A DNA stretch of 64,000 nucleotides from Olleya marilimosa CAM030 (GTDB lineage: Bacteria > Bacteroidota > Bacteroidia > Flavobacteriales > Flavobacteriaceae). The stretch lies in the NCBI RefSeq assembly GCF_000518485.1, contig NZ_KI912443.1:124001-188000 (forward strand), read 5' to 3'. Below the pieces are notes generated by a model. It saw nothing but the letters and a program-made list of their open reading frames with translations, ran no database searches and was not told where the DNA came from. The stretch's first letter is position 1, and each line of letters opens with the position of its first letter. Of the stretch, positions 1 to 9,539 are shown piece by piece. The position numbers were made by a program, and so were the translations under genes.

Positions 1-210
1 CCAAACTAATTGGTCTTTTGGTGTGTTAAAAACATAATGCAGTGCAATAGTTAACTCTATTACACCGAGACTTGCACCAAGATGTCCTTCTTTTGTGGCC
101 ACAATATTGATAATAAAATCGCGAAGTTCTTTAGCAAGAATAGGTAAGTCGTCTTGTTTTAAAAGACGAAGCTGTGTTGGATTTTGTATTTTATTAAGGA
201 AATTACTCAT
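1..210 (-). CDS. dxs: 1-deoxy-D-xylulose-5-phosphate synthase, N-terminal fragment
   Basis: The gene starts with ATG at 210 and runs off the left edge, giving the first 70 residues. DXS condenses pyruvate and glyceraldehyde-3-phosphate with thiamine diphosphate, the first step of the MEP isoprenoid pathway, in the cytoplasm. The visible part carries the family signature: GHLGASLG (residues 42-49, containing the conserved thiamine-site histidine) followed by VIELTIALHYVFNTP and DQLVW. It diverges from tadA, and the two share a 60-bp promoter region. The rest of the protein cannot be assessed. Confidence 0.93.
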   Translation of the reverse strand, partial: MSNFLNKIQNPTQLRLLKQDDLPILAKELRDFIINIVATKEGHLGASLGVIELTIALHYVFNTPKDQLVW

Positions 211-238
211 TGCTTTACAAATGTAGTACTTGAAATTG

Positions 239-246
239 TATTTTTG
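239..246 (+). promoter_or_regulatory. -7 promoter box of tadA
   Basis: TATTTTTG fits the Bacteroidota -7 consensus TAnnTTTG exactly and lies 24 bases before the ATG at 271. It argues against the in-frame ATG at 184, which would lie upstream of the transcription start. Confidence 0.55.
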
Positions 247-270
247 ATTTTTAATAGTCAACTTTCTGAT

Positions 271-720
271 ATGATAAACCCATATGACGATACTTATTTT
301 ATGAAAAAAGCACTTCAGGAAGCTGAGGAAGCTTTTGATAAAGGCGAAATACCTGTTGGAGCTGTCATTGTAATTAAAGATCGCATTATTGCTAGAGCGC
401 ATAATTTAACAGAGCTTTTAAACGATGTTACAGCTCATGCCGAAATGCAAGCTATTACTGCTGCTGCCAATTTTTTAGGCGGAAAATATTTAAAAGATTG
501 TACGTTGTATGTCACTTTAGAGCCTTGCCAAATGTGTGCTGGTGCTTTGTATTGGAGTCAAATTTCTAAAATTGTTTATGGAGCTAGGGATGAAGATCGT
601 GGTTGTATTGCATTAAATACAAAGCTACATCCAAAAACTAAAATGGTTGGTGGAGTGTTAGCTGAGGAAGCATCAGCTTTATTAAAACGTTTTTTTATTG
701 AAAAACGAAACTTAAATTAA
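271..720 (+). CDS. tadA: tRNA-specific adenosine deaminase
   Basis: A 149-residue zinc deaminase that converts adenosine to inosine at wobble position 34 of tRNA-Arg(ACG). The zinc and catalytic motifs are present: H56-A-E58 and P85-C-x-x-C89, so ligands H56, C86 and C89 with proton shuttle E58. The length and the LEPCQMCAGAL context fit TadA better than free-nucleoside deaminases, although guanine deaminase-like paralogues look similar. The start at 271 is preferred over the longer frame (ATG 184) because the family begins a few residues before MKKALQEAEEA and a -7 box lies just upstream. Neighbouring dxs is divergent. Confidence 0.92.
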   Translation: MINPYDDTYFMKKALQEAEEAFDKGEIPVGAVIVIKDRIIARAHNLTELLNDVTAHAEMQAITAAANFLGGKYLKDCTLYVTLEPCQMCAGALYWSQISKIVYGARDEDRGCIALNTKLHPKTKMVGGVLAEEASALLKRFFIEKRNLN

Positions 721-743
721 TGGACTATTGTTTGCGGTTTAGT

Positions 744-848
744 GCATTAGCGATAGTAGCGACATCCTTTTTGTTTTACTAAAAAAAAACAAAAAGATAC
801 AGTGGATAGCGCGACCCTTTGTAGCTTTTCAGCGGAAAAGGGTAATGC
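744..848 (+). ncRNA. candidate structured intergenic RNA element
   Basis: The 140-bp gap after tadA folds well. An outer helix GCATTA (744-749)/TAATGC (843-848) encloses a perfect 11-bp stem CTTTTTGTTTT (767-777)/AAAACAAAAAG (786-796) and a hairpin CCCTTT (815-820)/AAAGGG (837-842). Unpaired segments such as GCGATAGTAGCGACATC and TGGATAGCGCGA are G+C-richer than the surroundings and resemble a sequence I recall recurring between flavobacterial genes. It could belong to the Rfam Flavo-1 motif, but I cannot test this. The strand is inferred from the orientation of tadA; a repeat element is the alternative. Confidence 0.4.
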
Positions 849-860
849 CCAAATAAAACC

Positions 861-1100
861 CTAAAATCGTCTTTTATCGCCTTCTTTTTTACGCATGTCT
901 TCTATCTTTTCTTTGGTTAACATGTATTCTTTGGCATCTCTGTCTTTCCATCTGTGGTAGGTAAATAAAGGGATGACTATAAAAAACAAACCTAAAACAC
1001 CAAAGCCTATTAGTTTTTGTCCATAGTCAACTTCTAGCCAATAGCCACAAATTATGCTTGCTACAGATGCGATAAATGATAATGCAATTAGGTATTTCAT
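861..1100 (-). CDS. small two-helix membrane protein, function unknown
   Basis: A 79-residue protein with two hydrophobic segments (about residues 3-20 and 29-47) separated by a short loop. A strongly charged C-terminal tail (RWKDRDAKEYMLTKEKIEDM, ending in KKEGDKRRF) probably faces the cytoplasm. No enzymatic motif is visible and I do not recognise a named family. It lies 44 bases downstream of the CLC gene on the same strand, so co-transcription is possible. Clean frame and typical codon use support a real gene. Confidence 0.7.
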   Translation of the reverse strand: MKYLIALSFIASVASIICGYWLEVDYGQKLIGFGVLGLFFIVIPLFTYHRWKDRDAKEYMLTKEKIEDMRKKEGDKRRF

Positions 1101-1144
1101 GTTTTAAAAAGACGTTATTTTTTGTAAAGATATAAAATGCGTTA

Positions 1145-2926
1145 CTAAGTCGTCGTGTAGTTAATTAATTGACGTCTGTAAGCAGTTAATAATTTAGATT
1201 TTGAAACAAAACCAATGTATATACCATCTTTAATTACAGGTAGATTCCAAGCGTTTGAGTCTTGAAATTTTGTCATAACCGTTTTCATAGAGTCATTTTT
1301 ATAATCAATAATATCTGGTGGATTATGCATTAAATCTTCTACTAAAGTCGTATCGTATAGTGCTTGATTAAACATGATTTCTCTGACATCATCCAACAGG
1401 ATTATACCAACTAAAGCTTTGTTTTTATTAACCACAGGAAATAGATTTCTGGTAGATTTTGCAACGCCTTTATGTAGCATGTCTCCAAGCGTCATGTTTG
1501 GGTTTAGTTTTACAAAATTGGTTTCTATTACACTATCTAAAGACATTAGGGTTAATACACTTTGGTCTTTGTTGTGGGTCAATAACTCACCTTTTAAAGC
1601 TAACTCTTTGGTATAGATGGTAAAATCTATCGCGTTTTTTTTAATAATGAATGACATACTTACAGCTATCATTAATGGGATAAATAATTCATAACCTCCA
1701 GTAATTTCGGCAATTAAGAAAATGGCTGTTAATGGTGCGTGCAGTACTCCTGCAATTAATCCAGCCATACCAATCAAGGTAAAATTGGTTTCCGACACAA
1801 TAAATCCTAAACCTAAGTTGTTGATTATTTTGGCAACCACATTACCCAATGCGCTACCCATTACCATGGTTGGAATAAAAATTCCTCCAGCTCCTCCAGC
1901 TGCAAATGTGGTAGTCATTGCTATGGCTTTAAATACAGTAATCCCAATTAATAATCCAATGACTACCCAAATATTATCCTTTAAATGGTCAAAAGGAGTT
2001 GTGCCTAATGCAGCTAAATGGTTTCCTGCTAATAGGTTATTTATAAAACCAAAACCTTCTCCATATAATGGTGGAATAAAATATAACATGACACCAATAG
2101 CTAATCCACCTATGATTAATTTAATGAGTCTTGATCTAAATCGTTCGAAAAATTTTAAGATAAAAAAGTACATTTTAGTAAAATAAATCGAAGCAAATCC
2201 AGTACCTACACCTAATACTACATAAAATAAAGTGTCTTTAATTTGAAATTTTTCAGAAAAATTAAAGTTGAATAATAGGTCGTCACCCAAAAAGAAATAA
2301 GAGGTTAAAACCGAAGCGACTGAAGCTATAAGTAATGGTAATAATGAAGCAAAGGTTAAATCCAAACTAAAGACTTCTACCGCAAAAATTATAGCTGCAA
2401 TTGGTGATTTAAATATAGATGAAATTGCTCCTGCTGCAGCGCAACCAATTAATAAAGTACGCGTTTGTTGATTAACATGAAACAGCTTACCAAGATTAGA
2501 ACTTATTGCAGATCCTGAAGCAATAGCTGGTCCAAGTAATCCAACAGATCCTCCAAAACCAACAGTTAAAGGAGCAGTTATTAACGGAATGTATATTTTA
2601 GAACGTTCTATTAATCCGCTACGTTTTGATAATTTAAATAAAATAGAAGGTATAGCGTGTTCTACCTTTTTTTTAGAAACATATTTTGTAAATAAATACA
2701 CTAAAAACAATCCAAAAACAGGAAGTATAAAATAGACTTGATTTTTAGAAAACACGACTAGGTTATCTAAAGCACTCTCAATAGTAAACGTAATGTTTCT
2801 AAGTGTTACAGCTGCTAATCCTGCCAATAGTCCAACCAGACCACTTAAAATATAAGTAAAGTTTTTTTCAGAGACATGTTTAATTCTCCATATAAAAAAC
2901 CGTTTATGTAATGGTTGTTTTGGCAT
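1145..2926 (-). CDS. CLC-family chloride channel/transporter with C-terminal CBS pair
   Basis: A 593-residue membrane protein: CLC core (about residues 20-440) followed by two CBS domains (about 455-510 and 520-585), which in this family sense nucleotides. CLC hallmarks are the GGSVGLLGP block (125-133), AAIIFAVEVFSLD (start of helix I) and GGAGGIFIPTMVMGSALGN. Unusually, the external gating glutamate of the GREGP motif is replaced by Leu131. The internal proton glutamate position after FAVE is Val, and the selectivity GSGIP motif is changed to EHAIP. In known CLCs, loss of both glutamates abolishes H+ coupling, so I infer a passive anion channel rather than a Cl-/H+ antiporter. Inner membrane. 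Confidence 0.88.
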   Translation of the reverse strand: MPKQPLHKRFFIWRIKHVSEKNFTYILSGLVGLLAGLAAVTLRNITFTIESALDNLVVFSKNQVYFILPVFGLFLVYLFTKYVSKKKVEHAIPSILFKLSKRSGLIERSKIYIPLITAPLTVGFGGSVGLLGPAIASGSAISSNLGKLFHVNQQTRTLLIGCAAAGAISSIFKSPIAAIIFAVEVFSLDLTFASLLPLLIASVASVLTSYFFLGDDLLFNFNFSEKFQIKDTLFYVVLGVGTGFASIYFTKMYFFILKFFERFRSRLIKLIIGGLAIGVMLYFIPPLYGEGFGFINNLLAGNHLAALGTTPFDHLKDNIWVVIGLLIGITVFKAIAMTTTFAAGGAGGIFIPTMVMGSALGNVVAKIINNLGLGFIVSETNFTLIGMAGLIAGVLHAPLTAIFLIAEITGGYELFIPLMIAVSMSFIIKKNAIDFTIYTKELALKGELLTHNKDQSVLTLMSLDSVIETNFVKLNPNMTLGDMLHKGVAKSTRNLFPVVNKNKALVGIILLDDVREIMFNQALYDTTLVEDLMHNPPDIIDYKNDSMKTVMTKFQDSNAWNLPVIKDGIYIGFVSKSKLLTAYRRQLINYTTT

Positions 2927-2942
2927 AAATTAAATGTACCAA

Positions 2943-2968
2943 AAAATCCTGCAAATTGCAGGATTTTT
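2943..2968 (-). terminator. terminator of aspS
   Basis: A near-perfect hairpin AAAATCCTGCA/TGCAGGATTTT with a 3-4 base loop lies just past the aspS stop. A-tracts and T-tracts on both sides make it potentially bidirectional, but only aspS transcription runs into it. Confidence 0.75.
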
Positions 2969-2972
2969 ATTG

Positions 2973-4727
2973 TTATGATTTAATATTTAGTTTTAAGCTT
3001 AATTCTTCAAGTTGAGCATCGTCAATTGGAGCAGGAGCGTCTATCATGACGTCTCGACCAGAATTGTTTTTAGGAAATGCAATAAAGTCCCTAATAGTTT
3101 CTTGACCGCCTAAAATAGAGACTAACCTATCTAGTCCAAAAGCTAAACCACCATGTGGAGGCGCACCATACTCAAAAGCATCCATTAAAAATCCAAACTG
3201 AGCTTTAGCTTCAGCTTCACTAAATCCTAAATGTTTAAGCATGATAGCTTGAGTTTCTTTATCATGTATACGTATTGATCCTCCACCAATTTCATTTCCG
3301 TTAAGGACTAAATCATATGCGTTTGCTTTTACGTCTCCAGGATTAGTGTCTAATAATTCTATTTGACCAGGTTTAGGTGATGTAAATGGATGGTGCATAG
3401 CGTGGTAATGACCAGTTTCTTCATCCAACTCTAATAACGGGAAATCAATAACCCATAAAGGAGCAAATACTTTAGGGTCACGTAGCCCTAAACGTGTTGC
3501 TAATTCCATACGTAACGCACTTAATTGTGCACGCACTTTATTAGTGTCACCTGATAGTACACAGATTAAATCTCCTGCTTTTGCGCCTGTTTTTTCTGCC
3601 CACTTAGCTAAATCGTCTTGGTCAAAAAACTTATCTACAGATGATTTGAATGTTCCATCCTCGTTTACACGACAATAAACCATACCTAAAGCACCAACTT
3701 GTGGACGCTTTACCCAATCAATTAACTTGTCTATTTCTTTACGTGTGTATGCGTTTCCGCCAGGAACAGCAATACCAACTACTAACTCGGCATCATTAAA
3801 GACTCCAAAGTCTTTATGTTGTGCAACGTCATTAAGTTCTCCAAACTCCATTCCAAATCTAATGTCTGGTTTGTCGTTTCCGTATAAACGCATCGCATCG
3901 TCATATAACATACGTGGAAATTTGTCAACCTCTACACCATTTACTTCTTTAAGTAAGTGACGTGTTAAGTTTTCAAATACGTTTAAAATATCTTCTTGCT
4001 CTACAAATGCCATTTCGCAATCAATTTGCGTAAATTCTGGTTGTCTGTCTGCACGTAAATCTTCGTCTCTAAAACATTTTACAATCTGGAAGTATTTATC
4101 CATTCCACCAACCATAAGCAATTGCTTAAAGGTTTGTGGTGATTGTGGAAGTGCGTAAAACTCACCTTCATTCATTCTTGAAGGGACTACAAAATCCCTT
4201 GCTCCTTCTGGAGTAGATTTGATTAAGTAAGGCGTTTCTACTTCTATAAAACCCTGGTTAGATAAAAAGTTTCTAACCTCTTGTGTTACTTTAGATCTGA
4301 AAATTAAGTTGTTTTTTACCGGATTACGTCTAATGTCTAGGTAACGGTATTTCATTCTAATATCTTCACCACCATCTGTTTTGTCTTCGATGGTAAAAGG
4401 CGGAAGCAAAGCTTTGTTTAGTATGGTTAATTCCTTTACTAAAACTTCAATATCTCCAGTTGGGATGTTTTTATTTTTTGATTCGCGCTCTATAACAGTT
4501 CCTTTAACCTGAATAACAAATTCACGACCAAGCTTTTGTGCTTGTTCTATTATTGCTTTAGATGTGCGTTCCTCATCAAAAATAAGCTGCGTTATTCCGT
4601 AGCGATCACGTAGATCGACCCACATCATAAACCCTTTATCTCTTGATTTTTGTACCCAACCTGAAAGGGTAACTTCTGTATTTATATGTGATGCGTTTAG
4701 CTCACCACAGTTATGACTTCTATACAT
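2973..4727 (-). CDS. aspS: aspartyl-tRNA synthetase
   Basis: A 584-residue class II synthetase that charges tRNA-Asp in the cytoplasm. Order: N-terminal OB-fold anticodon-binding domain (about 1-110, [22 protein letters not shown]), class II core with motif 2 ([18 protein letters not shown]), the bacterial GAD insertion (about 290-410) and motif 3 (GLAFGLDRL) near the C-terminus. The GAD insertion and length mark the bacterial AspRS type. An asparaginyl-tRNA synthetase is also encoded in this window, so direct Asn charging is available. Monocistronic: its own -7 box upstream and hairpin terminator downstream. Confidence 0.97.
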   Translation of the reverse strand: MYRSHNCGELNASHINTEVTLSGWVQKSRDKGFMMWVDLRDRYGITQLIFDEERTSKAIIEQAQKLGREFVIQVKGTVIERESKNKNIPTGDIEVLVKELTILNKALLPPFTIEDKTDGGEDIRMKYRYLDIRRNPVKNNLIFRSKVTQEVRNFLSNQGFIEVETPYLIKSTPEGARDFVVPSRMNEGEFYALPQSPQTFKQLLMVGGMDKYFQIVKCFRDEDLRADRQPEFTQIDCEMAFVEQEDILNVFENLTRHLLKEVNGVEVDKFPRMLYDDAMRLYGNDKPDIRFGMEFGELNDVAQHKDFGVFNDAELVVGIAVPGGNAYTRKEIDKLIDWVKRPQVGALGMVYCRVNEDGTFKSSVDKFFDQDDLAKWAEKTGAKAGDLICVLSGDTNKVRAQLSALRMELATRLGLRDPKVFAPLWVIDFPLLELDEETGHYHAMHHPFTSPKPGQIELLDTNPGDVKANAYDLVLNGNEIGGGSIRIHDKETQAIMLKHLGFSEAEAKAQFGFLMDAFEYGAPPHGGLAFGLDRLVSILGGQETIRDFIAFPKNNSGRDVMIDAPAPIDDAQLEELSLKLNIKS

Positions 4728-4745
4728 AATAGTTTATTAGAAATG

Positions 4746-4753
4746 CAAAAGTA
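4746..4753 (-). promoter_or_regulatory. -7 promoter box of aspS
   Basis: On the minus strand TACTTTTG matches TAnnTTTG and ends 18 bases before the aspS ATG. It abuts the terminator hairpin of the upstream efflux operon, so the two transcription units are separated within a few bases. Confidence 0.55.
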
Positions 4754-4784
4754 AAAAATCCGAAGTAAAGACTTCGGATTTTTT
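4753..4784 (-). terminator. terminator of the RND efflux operon
   Basis: A perfect 14-bp stem AAAAAATCCGAAGT/ACTTCGGATTTTTT with loop AAAG lies 38 bases after the RND pump stop codon, with a T-run on the minus strand. Confidence 0.85.
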
Positions 4785-4821
4785 GTTTAAATCATTTGTT
4801 TGTATAAATATAAATCAAAGT

Positions 4822-7800
4822 TTAGTCTTCGTTTATTGGTTCTACTATTAAAGAATCATCAATATCTTCTGAAGTAAATTTAGCTTTGAACCACATTTTT
4901 AATTTAACAGATAAGAAAAATAATATTGGAACAACAATTAAGGTCAAGAATGTTGCTATTAGTAAACCATATATAACCGTCCATGCTAAAGGTCCCCAAA
5001 ATACTACGTTGTCTCCTCCCATATAAATATTAGGATTAAAGTCTGCAAACAATGTAAAGAAGTTTATGTTAAGTCCTATGGCTAAAGGAATTAAACCAAA
5101 AATGGTTGTAATAGCTGTTAATAATACAGGTCTTAAACGCGCCTTACCAGCTTTTACTATGCTTTCAAACAGGTCTTGATTATTTAAGTAATCGTCTTTT
5201 TCTAAATCTAGTGCTGCTTTTTTTCTATCAATAAGCAATTGTGCATAATCTAGAAGTACCACACCATTATTTACTACAATTCCGGCTAACGATATAATAC
5301 CAACCATGGTCATCATAATAACAAAAGCACTTCCAGAAATTACAATACCTCCAAATACACCAATAAAACTAAGGAAAATAGCAATCATGATTATTGTTGG
5401 TTTTGAAACCGAATTAAATTGGAAGATTAAGATAAAAAAGATTAATCCCAATCCTGTAAAGAAAGCACCAACTAAAAAGGCCATTTGTTTGTTTTGTTCT
5501 TCGATTTGGCCTGTATAATCAATGTGAATATTAGCAGGTAAATCCTCGAAACTTTTCATTTCGTTTTGAATTTGACTAACAATAGCAGCTGCATCTGTGT
5601 AACCAGGAGCTAATGCCGAATAAACAGTTACAACACGCTTGGTGTCTTTATGTTTAATAGCACTAAAACCAGAATTGTTTTCGTATTTGGTAACAGCAGA
5701 AACAGGTACGCTTTTAATTTGTCCAGTATTGTCTCTAAACGTAATATTTTGATTAAATAAGGCGCTTTTGTTATATCTGTTTTCTTCATTAAAACGAACA
5801 TAAATATCATAGTCGTCTCCATCTTCTTTATAAATACCTGCTTTAGATCCAAAAATAGAGCTTCGTAGTTGTTGTCCTACTTGTGCAGCACTAATACCTA
5901 GTTCTCCTGCTTTTTCTCTGTCAATTGTTACACGCATGGTTGGCTTGTCCTTATTAACATCAATTTTAAGCTCATCAATACCAGCAATATTTTTAGTATT
6001 AATAAACTCACGCATATTTTCGGCAGTTGCAATAAGCTCGTTATAATCGTCGCCTTCAATTTCAATATTAATAGGAGATCCTGCTGGTGGTCCATTGGCA
6101 TCTTTTTCAACCGAAATTAATACTCCAGGATAAATACCAACTAAAGCAGCCTGTACTTTTTGACGTAATATCTCACTATCTTCTCCACGTCTATATTTAT
6201 ACTCACGCATAGACGCTGTGATTTTTCCTTTATGTGGCATTTCTGCAGCAGATCCACCATCAGTTTGAGGGTTTCCTGCACCTTCACCAACTTGAGATAC
6301 TGTACTTTCTACTAAAAAGTTTTTGCCATCATGCATGTACATGTCTTGGTTAAGTACAGTGAAAACACGTTTTTCTATTTCTTTAGTAATCGCATTTGTT
6401 TTTTCGATTGCAGTACCTTGAGGATACTCGATATAAACAATGATTTGATTTGGTTTGTTATCTGGGAAAAATTCAACTTTTGTACGTTGTGTACTTAATG
6501 AAATACCGAAAGCAATAAATGAAGCGATTAATAATAAAAATGTACCAATACTTAGGATATAAGGTTTCCAGCCAGATAAAGCACCACGCAATTGACGCTC
6601 ATACCAGTTTTCTAAACTTACTAATGATTTGTTTTGGAAGCTATTTGCCCATTTACGAATAAAGAAACGGTAAGCCCAAAGCATGATAGCGGTAAAAACC
6701 ATTACTGTACCTAATCCTCTATAAGTACCACCAAATATTAGGATAATTACACCAATAACACCAATAATTAATGTAGTACGTATGATTTGTTTTAATGGCA
6801 TGTCTTTATCTTCAATGGTCATGAATTTTGATACTAAAACCGAGTTGAAAAAGATGGCAACAAATAATGAAGATCCAAGGACGACCGATAAAGTTATAGG
6901 TAAAATTTTCATGAATTCTCCCATAATTCCTGGCCATAATCCTAATGGTATAAAGGCAGCAACTGTTGTTGCAGTAGATATTATAATTGGGAATGCAATC
7001 TCACCAATACCTTTTTTGGCAGCTTCAACCCTACTCATGCCTTCGTCTTCCATCAAACGATAGACGTTTTCTACAACCACAATACCATTATCCACAAGCA
7101 TACCAAGTCCCATAATAAGACCAAATAATACCATGGTGTTTAAACTTTGTCCTAATAATTCTAAAATCATTAAAGACATAAACATGGACATTGGAATAGC
7201 AAATCCAACAAATAGTGCGTTTTTAAATCCTAAAAAGAACATTAAAACGGTTACTACTAATATTACACCAAAAATGATGTTATTTACTAAATCATCTACC
7301 TGTCCAATAGTAACAGATGATTGATCGTTAGTTACTGTTACTTTTAAATCTTTAGGAAAAACGTTGTCAATAGCATCCTTAACTATAACCTGAATTTGTT
7401 CTGCAGCAGCAACCATGTTTTTACCAGCACGTTTTTTAACGTCTAGCATCACCACAGGCTCTCCATACTCTCTTGCAAAAGTTGTTTTGTCTTCTTCTTT
7501 AAAAGTTACAACAGCAATATCTTTAAGATAGATAGATTTTCCGTTTTCTGATTTTACAACAAAGTTTTCTAGATCAGCAGGCGATTCAATCTCTCCTAAA
7601 ACTCTAATAGTACGACGTTGTCCACTTGCTTTTAGGTTACCTGCAGACATGGTTAAGTTACCATTGTTAATTGCTCCAATAATATCATTAAAAGTGACTT
7701 GTGCAGCCATCATTTTATAAATGTCTACAGCAACTTCAACTTCTTTTTCTTGAGCACCACGTATGTCCGCTTTTTTAATTTCTTGTAAATCTTCAATGTC

Positions 7801-8334
7801 ATCTTGAAGGTATTCTGCAAATTCTTTTAATTTCTGAATTGGATAATCACCAGAAATATTGATATTTAAGATTGGCATTTCCTCTGAAAGGCTTAACTCA
7901 AAAACATCAGGTTCTACTTTTGCTCCATTAAAGGTTGGCCAATCCTCTCCAGAAGTTTCAGTATCAATTTCATCTTTGACCTTCTGTTTGGCTTGATCCA
8001 CAGTTATGCCTTCGTCAAATTCTACTATTAACATCGAGTAATCCTCTTGAGATGTTGAGGTGATTTCTACAACATTACTTACTGTTTTTAGTTTGTCCTC
8101 TAAAGGGTCTGTGATTAGTTTTTCAATATCCTCTGCAGTGTTTCCTGGGTAAATCGAGCTAACGTAAATTTTAGTTTCGTTTACTTCTGGGAAGTTTTCT
8201 CTAGGCATGCTAAAAAAGGCAGCTATACCTAAATAAAAGATAACAGCAATTAGGACATACATTGTGGTTTTGTTGTTAATTGCCCACGATGATAAACCAA
8301 ATTCTTTGTCGACTTGTTTTTTCTTTTTAGTCAT
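4822..8334 (-). CDS. RND multidrug/solute efflux pump, HAE1 (AcrB-like) type
   Basis: A 1170-residue inner-membrane proton-driven exporter. The N-terminal helix (about 23-43) is followed by a large periplasmic porter domain, a helix bundle with the typical run AMFVGFAIPMSMFMSLM and GLGMLVDNGIVVVENV, a second periplasmic domain, and a C-terminal bundle with GIVVNNGVVLLDYA and RPVLLTAITTIFGLIP. It is longer than AcrB (about 1050) because of an extended cytoplasmic/linker stretch near residues 505-600 and an acidic tail. It works with the adaptor and TolC-like protein encoded just upstream, 10 bases away. Substrate unknown; probably controlled by the TetR repressor at the operon head. Confidence 0.93.
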   Translation of the reverse strand: MTKKKKQVDKEFGLSSWAINNKTTMYVLIAVIFYLGIAAFFSMPRENFPEVNETKIYVSSIYPGNTAEDIEKLITDPLEDKLKTVSNVVEITSTSQEDYSMLIVEFDEGITVDQAKQKVKDEIDTETSGEDWPTFNGAKVEPDVFELSLSEEMPILNINISGDYPIQKLKEFAEYLQDDIEDLQEIKKADIRGAQEKEVEVAVDIYKMMAAQVTFNDIIGAINNGNLTMSAGNLKASGQRRTIRVLGEIESPADLENFVVKSENGKSIYLKDIAVVTFKEEDKTTFAREYGEPVVMLDVKKRAGKNMVAAAEQIQVIVKDAIDNVFPKDLKVTVTNDQSSVTIGQVDDLVNNIIFGVILVVTVLMFFLGFKNALFVGFAIPMSMFMSLMILELLGQSLNTMVLFGLIMGLGMLVDNGIVVVENVYRLMEDEGMSRVEAAKKGIGEIAFPIIISTATTVAAFIPLGLWPGIMGEFMKILPITLSVVLGSSLFVAIFFNSVLVSKFMTIEDKDMPLKQIIRTTLIIGVIGVIILIFGGTYRGLGTVMVFTAIMLWAYRFFIRKWANSFQNKSLVSLENWYERQLRGALSGWKPYILSIGTFLLLIASFIAFGISLSTQRTKVEFFPDNKPNQIIVYIEYPQGTAIEKTNAITKEIEKRVFTVLNQDMYMHDGKNFLVESTVSQVGEGAGNPQTDGGSAAEMPHKGKITASMREYKYRRGEDSEILRQKVQAALVGIYPGVLISVEKDANGPPAGSPINIEIEGDDYNELIATAENMREFINTKNIAGIDELKIDVNKDKPTMRVTIDREKAGELGISAAQVGQQLRSSIFGSKAGIYKEDGDDYDIYVRFNEENRYNKSALFNQNITFRDNTGQIKSVPVSAVTKYENNSGFSAIKHKDTKRVVTVYSALAPGYTDAAAIVSQIQNEMKSFEDLPANIHIDYTGQIEEQNKQMAFLVGAFFTGLGLIFFILIFQFNSVSKPTIIMIAIFLSFIGVFGGIVISGSAFVIMMTMVGIISLAGIVVNNGVVLLDYAQLLIDRKKAALDLEKDDYLNNQDLFESIVKAGKARLRPVLLTAITTIFGLIPLAIGLNINFFTLFADFNPNIYMGGDNVVFWGPLAWTVIYGLLIATFLTLIVVPILFFLSVKLKMWFKAKFTSEDIDDSLIVEPINED

Positions 8335-8344
8335 GATTATTGGT

Positions 8345-9514
8345 TTAGTATTTAATTACTTTAACGGTTTGTCCATCTTTAACACTACGTGCTCCTTCAA
8401 GTATTAGTTCGGCTCCATTTTGAATACCTTCTAAAACTTCTATAACGTCACCTTGTGTTTTTCCTGTTTTAATGATGATTTTGTTTACAACTCCTTCACC
8501 ATTTTCTTTTTTGTCCTTAACAACGTAAACATATTGTTCTCCGTCTGCATTTTCGGATATGATGCTTTGTGGCACTAATATGGCTTTTTCGTTGGTGTAG
8601 TCATTAATTTTAAGTCTAGCAGTTAAGTTTGGTTTTATGTTTTTGTCTTTATTTGGCACGCCAATTTCAACTTTAAATGTTCGGTTTGCTGGGTTAATAA
8701 CATCTCCTGCTTGACGGATTTTTGTATCTAAACTTTTTCCTAATACTGGAAATTCTACATTAACATCTTTACCTTTAGTTACATCAGAAACATAACTTTC
8801 TGGTACGTCAGTTTCAATATACATGTTGTCTAAATTTACAATTTGCATTAGTGGTGTTTGACCTGCTCCAACAACACTTCCTTTTTCTGTAATAACATCA
8901 TCAATAGTTCCGTTAAAAGGTGCTCTTACTGTTGTTTTATTAATTTGTTGTTGTAATTGGTTAATTGCTTCTTGTTGAGACTCGTAAGATGATTTGGCTT
9001 GTAAGTATTGTATTTCGCTTCCAATTTTTTGATCCCATAAACGTTGTTGACGCTCAAAGGTTGTTTTTGCTAAATTAGCTTGGATTTTTAATTGTGCTAA
9101 TTGTTGGCTTAATCCACCATCGTCAATTCTGGCTAATACTTGACCTTTAGTTACATTTTGACCTTCTGTTACATAAACATTAGTTAGTATACCACTAAAC
9201 TCAGGTGTAATAACTAATAGGTTTTTTGTAGTTACGTTACCTTGTAGCTCTAGTACGTGATTAAACACTTCTTCTTTAGCTGTTAGCGTTGTTATTAAAG
9301 GTGTGTTTTGTGTGCTGTCTAATGTTTTGATACGATCGTCAAGTAGTTTTATCTGAGAGTGGATTGCGTCCTGTTGAGTCACTAACTCTGCTCGTTTAGT
9401 ACGAATCTCCTTTAGGTTATTTTTTTCTAAAACTTTTTCAACTGTATTTTTTTTATCTCCATTACAAGACGCTAATACTATAGCTAGAAAAGAAATTGTT
9501 ATTATATGTTTCAT
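8345..9514 (-). CDS. efflux periplasmic adaptor (membrane fusion) lipoprotein
   Basis: A 389-residue RND adaptor. The N-terminus is a lipoprotein signal (FLAIVLASC, acylated Cys16). A predicted coiled coil (about 25-75) comes next, then a lipoyl/barrel-sandwich hybrid (YVTEGQNVTKGQVLARID), an alpha-hairpin (Q-rich, about 140-190), and beta-barrel and membrane-proximal domains. It bridges the RND pump and the TolC-like channel across the periplasm. It sits between those two genes (25 and 10 bases), consistent with one tripartite pump. An extra N-terminal coiled coil before the lipoyl half is slightly unusual but common in Bacteroidota adaptors. Confidence 0.92.
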   Translation of the reverse strand: MKHIITISFLAIVLASCNGDKKNTVEKVLEKNNLKEIRTKRAELVTQQDAIHSQIKLLDDRIKTLDSTQNTPLITTLTAKEEVFNHVLELQGNVTTKNLLVITPEFSGILTNVYVTEGQNVTKGQVLARIDDGGLSQQLAQLKIQANLAKTTFERQQRLWDQKIGSEIQYLQAKSSYESQQEAINQLQQQINKTTVRAPFNGTIDDVITEKGSVVGAGQTPLMQIVNLDNMYIETDVPESYVSDVTKGKDVNVEFPVLGKSLDTKIRQAGDVINPANRTFKVEIGVPNKDKNIKPNLTARLKINDYTNEKAILVPQSIISENADGEQYVYVVKDKKENGEGVVNKIIIKTGKTQGDVIEVLEGIQNGAELILEGARSVKDGQTVKVIKY

Positions 9515-9539
9515 AATTAATATTTTGTAGGATTGATGA

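Noticed and set aside
1374-2186. Plus-strand frames inside the CLC gene
   Set aside because: They are antisense shadows of a well-conserved membrane-protein gene and show no family features.
5928-7324. Small frames inside the RND pump gene
   Set aside because: Out-of-frame shadows of a strongly conserved coding region.
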